Shown here piece after piece: positions 63,237-64,000 of a stretch of DNA of 64,000 nucleotides; positions within the stretch are counted from its first letter, which is position 1; each line of letters begins with the position of its first letter. The notes below the pieces were generated by a model, which was not told the DNA's origin, made no database searches, and worked only from the letters and a program-made list of their open reading frames with translations. Made by a program: the position numbers and the translations under genes. The DNA lies in the NCBI RefSeq assembly GCF_900100925.1, contig NZ_FNKO01000001.1, positions 1,674,001 through 1,738,000 on the forward strand, read 5' to 3'. This DNA comes from Actinopolyspora saharensis. GTDB taxonomy: Bacteria > Actinomycetota > Actinomycetes > Mycobacteriales > Pseudonocardiaceae.

Positions 63237-64000
63237 ATGACCGACATCGAGAACCAACCGGTGCGCACGGAGGTGCACGAGAACACGCTCGTGATCACCA
63301 TCGACCGCCCGAAGGCCCGCAACGCCGTGAACGCCGCTGTCGCCGAAGGCATCGCCGAAGCCGTGCGACGCCTGGACGAGGACCCGCAACTGCGCGTCGG
63401 GGTGCTCACTGGAGCGGAACGGATGTTCAGCGCGGGCATGGACCTCAAGGCAGCGGCCAACGGGGAGTCCGCCTCGATCGAGGACAAGGGGTTCGCCGGG
63501 TTGACCGAGGCCGAGCCGGACAAACCACTCATCGCGGCGGTCGAGGGCTTCGCGATGGGAGGCGGGTTCGAGCTCGCCCTCGCCTGCGACCTCGTCGTCG
63601 CCGGATCGAGCGCGAAGTTCGCGCTGCCCGAGGTGCAGCGCGGACTGATCGCGGGTGGGGGCGGAGCGGTCCGCCTGCCCAACCGGATTCCGTACCACCT
63701 GGCGATGGAACTGATACTCACCGGGGAAAAGCTCACGGCCGAACGCGCGGCCGAGCTCGGTGTGCTCAACAGGGTCACGGCGGACGGCGCGGCCGAGTCC
63801 ACGGCTCTGGAACTGGCCGCAGGCATCTCGCGCAACGCTCCCCTCGCGGTCAAGGCGGCCAAGCGGGTCTCCCGGACGGCGGCGCGCGACTCGGAGCAGC
63901 AGGCCTTCACCGCCCAGCGCGAGGAGATCCGCGCGCTGCTGGCGTCCGAGGACTTCGCCGAAGGTGCCCGCGCCTTCGCGGAACGCCGCTCACCGAACTG
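63237..64000 (+). CDS. Enoyl-CoA hydratase/isomerase (3' end outside window)
   Basis: Crotonase-fold protein, 254 residues visible. Motifs: TIDRPKARNAVNAAVAEG, the oxyanion-hole loop FSAGMDLKAAA, and VEGFAMGGGFELALACDLVVAG with the second oxyanion-hole Gly and catalytic Glu region; it continues to ERRSPN at the window edge, which is near the usual family end. No stop is reached, so only the last few codons are missing. The start ATG is 4 bp after the CoA-transferase stop. Confidence 0.93.
   Translation, partial: MTDIENQPVRTEVHENTLVITIDRPKARNAVNAAVAEGIAEAVRRLDEDPQLRVGVLTGAERMFSAGMDLKAAANGESASIEDKGFAGLTEAEPDKPLIAAVEGFAMGGGFELALACDLVVAGSSAKFALPEVQRGLIAGGGGAVRLPNRIPYHLAMELILTGEKLTAERAAELGVLNRVTADGAAESTALELAAGISRNAPLAVKAAKRVSRTAARDSEQQAFTAQREEIRALLASEDFAEGARAFAERRSPN

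Overview
High-GC actinobacterial chromosome. The gene complement (KorAB, TetR/LuxR regulators, DUF397 and DUF5753 proteins, a DUF5313 protein, a DasR-type operator, choline-to-betaine genes) fits a Pseudonocardiales-like filamentous actinomycete such as Actinopolyspora or Saccharopolyspora. The genus is inferred from gene content only. Coding density is high, and many GTG starts and 4-nt ATGA overlaps are used.

Layout. (1) 0-14.2 kb: a minus-strand polysaccharide locus with a CE4 deacetylase, nucleotide-sugar dehydrogenase, ATP-grasp ligase, flavin oxidoreductase, polyprenyl-phosphate sugar transferase, two GT4 enzymes, an epimerase, a GH18 hydrolase, a GT2 synthase and two LuxR-type response regulators. 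Many junctions are translationally coupled. No flippase or Wzy-type polymerase is visible. (2) 14.3-23.5 kb: korB/korA, a KstR2-like TetR, a GT39 membrane glycosyltransferase, a methyltransferase, a class III aminotransferase and a DUF5313 protein. (3) 23.6-28.5 kb: an accessory patch with tRNA-Pro(GGG), an MFS gene enclosed by a second, degenerate copy of the tRNA 3' end plus terminator, a frameshifted small acidic gene, an Xre/DUF5753 regulator with a DUF397 partner, a frameshifted YdeI-like gene and a GNAT. (4) 28.6-38 kb: methyltransferase / toroid protein / methyltransferase / GT4, a GH25 lysozyme, DUF2237, SixA-like phosphatase, phosphotriesterase-like hydrolase and a DivIVA-like coiled-coil protein. 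(5) 38-42.4 kb: divergent betI versus betB-betA (choline to glycine betaine).

(6) 43.4-52.3 kb: an acyl-CoA catabolic regulon (HAD, APH-like kinase, acyl-CoA dehydrogenase, MaoC, quinone oxidoreductase, TetR, two SDRs, acyl-CoA ligase). Four promoters carry the same inverted repeat ACCGAC-N2-GTCGGT, one of them with one mismatch, and the encoded TetR is the obvious candidate regulator. (7) 52.3-56.2 kb: a secreted GH18 chitinase under a DasR-like box, a RES-domain toxin-antitoxin-like pair, and terC behind a yybP-ykoY-type Mn riboswitch that can hide the terC ribosome binding site. (8) 56.4-64 kb: a fused alpha/beta-hydrolase-ABC ATPase with its permease, a PPOX-fold protein, a LysR regulator, a CaiB-type CoA-transferase behind an 18-bp palindrome, and an enoyl-CoA hydratase cut by the window end.

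The most interesting observations are the four-site TetR regulon, the riboswitch geometry of terC, the hydrolase-ABC fusion that seems to lack its catalytic His, the tRNA-Pro end duplication around the MFS gene, the RES pair with an unusual partner, and a 119-nt gene overlap in the polysaccharide locus.
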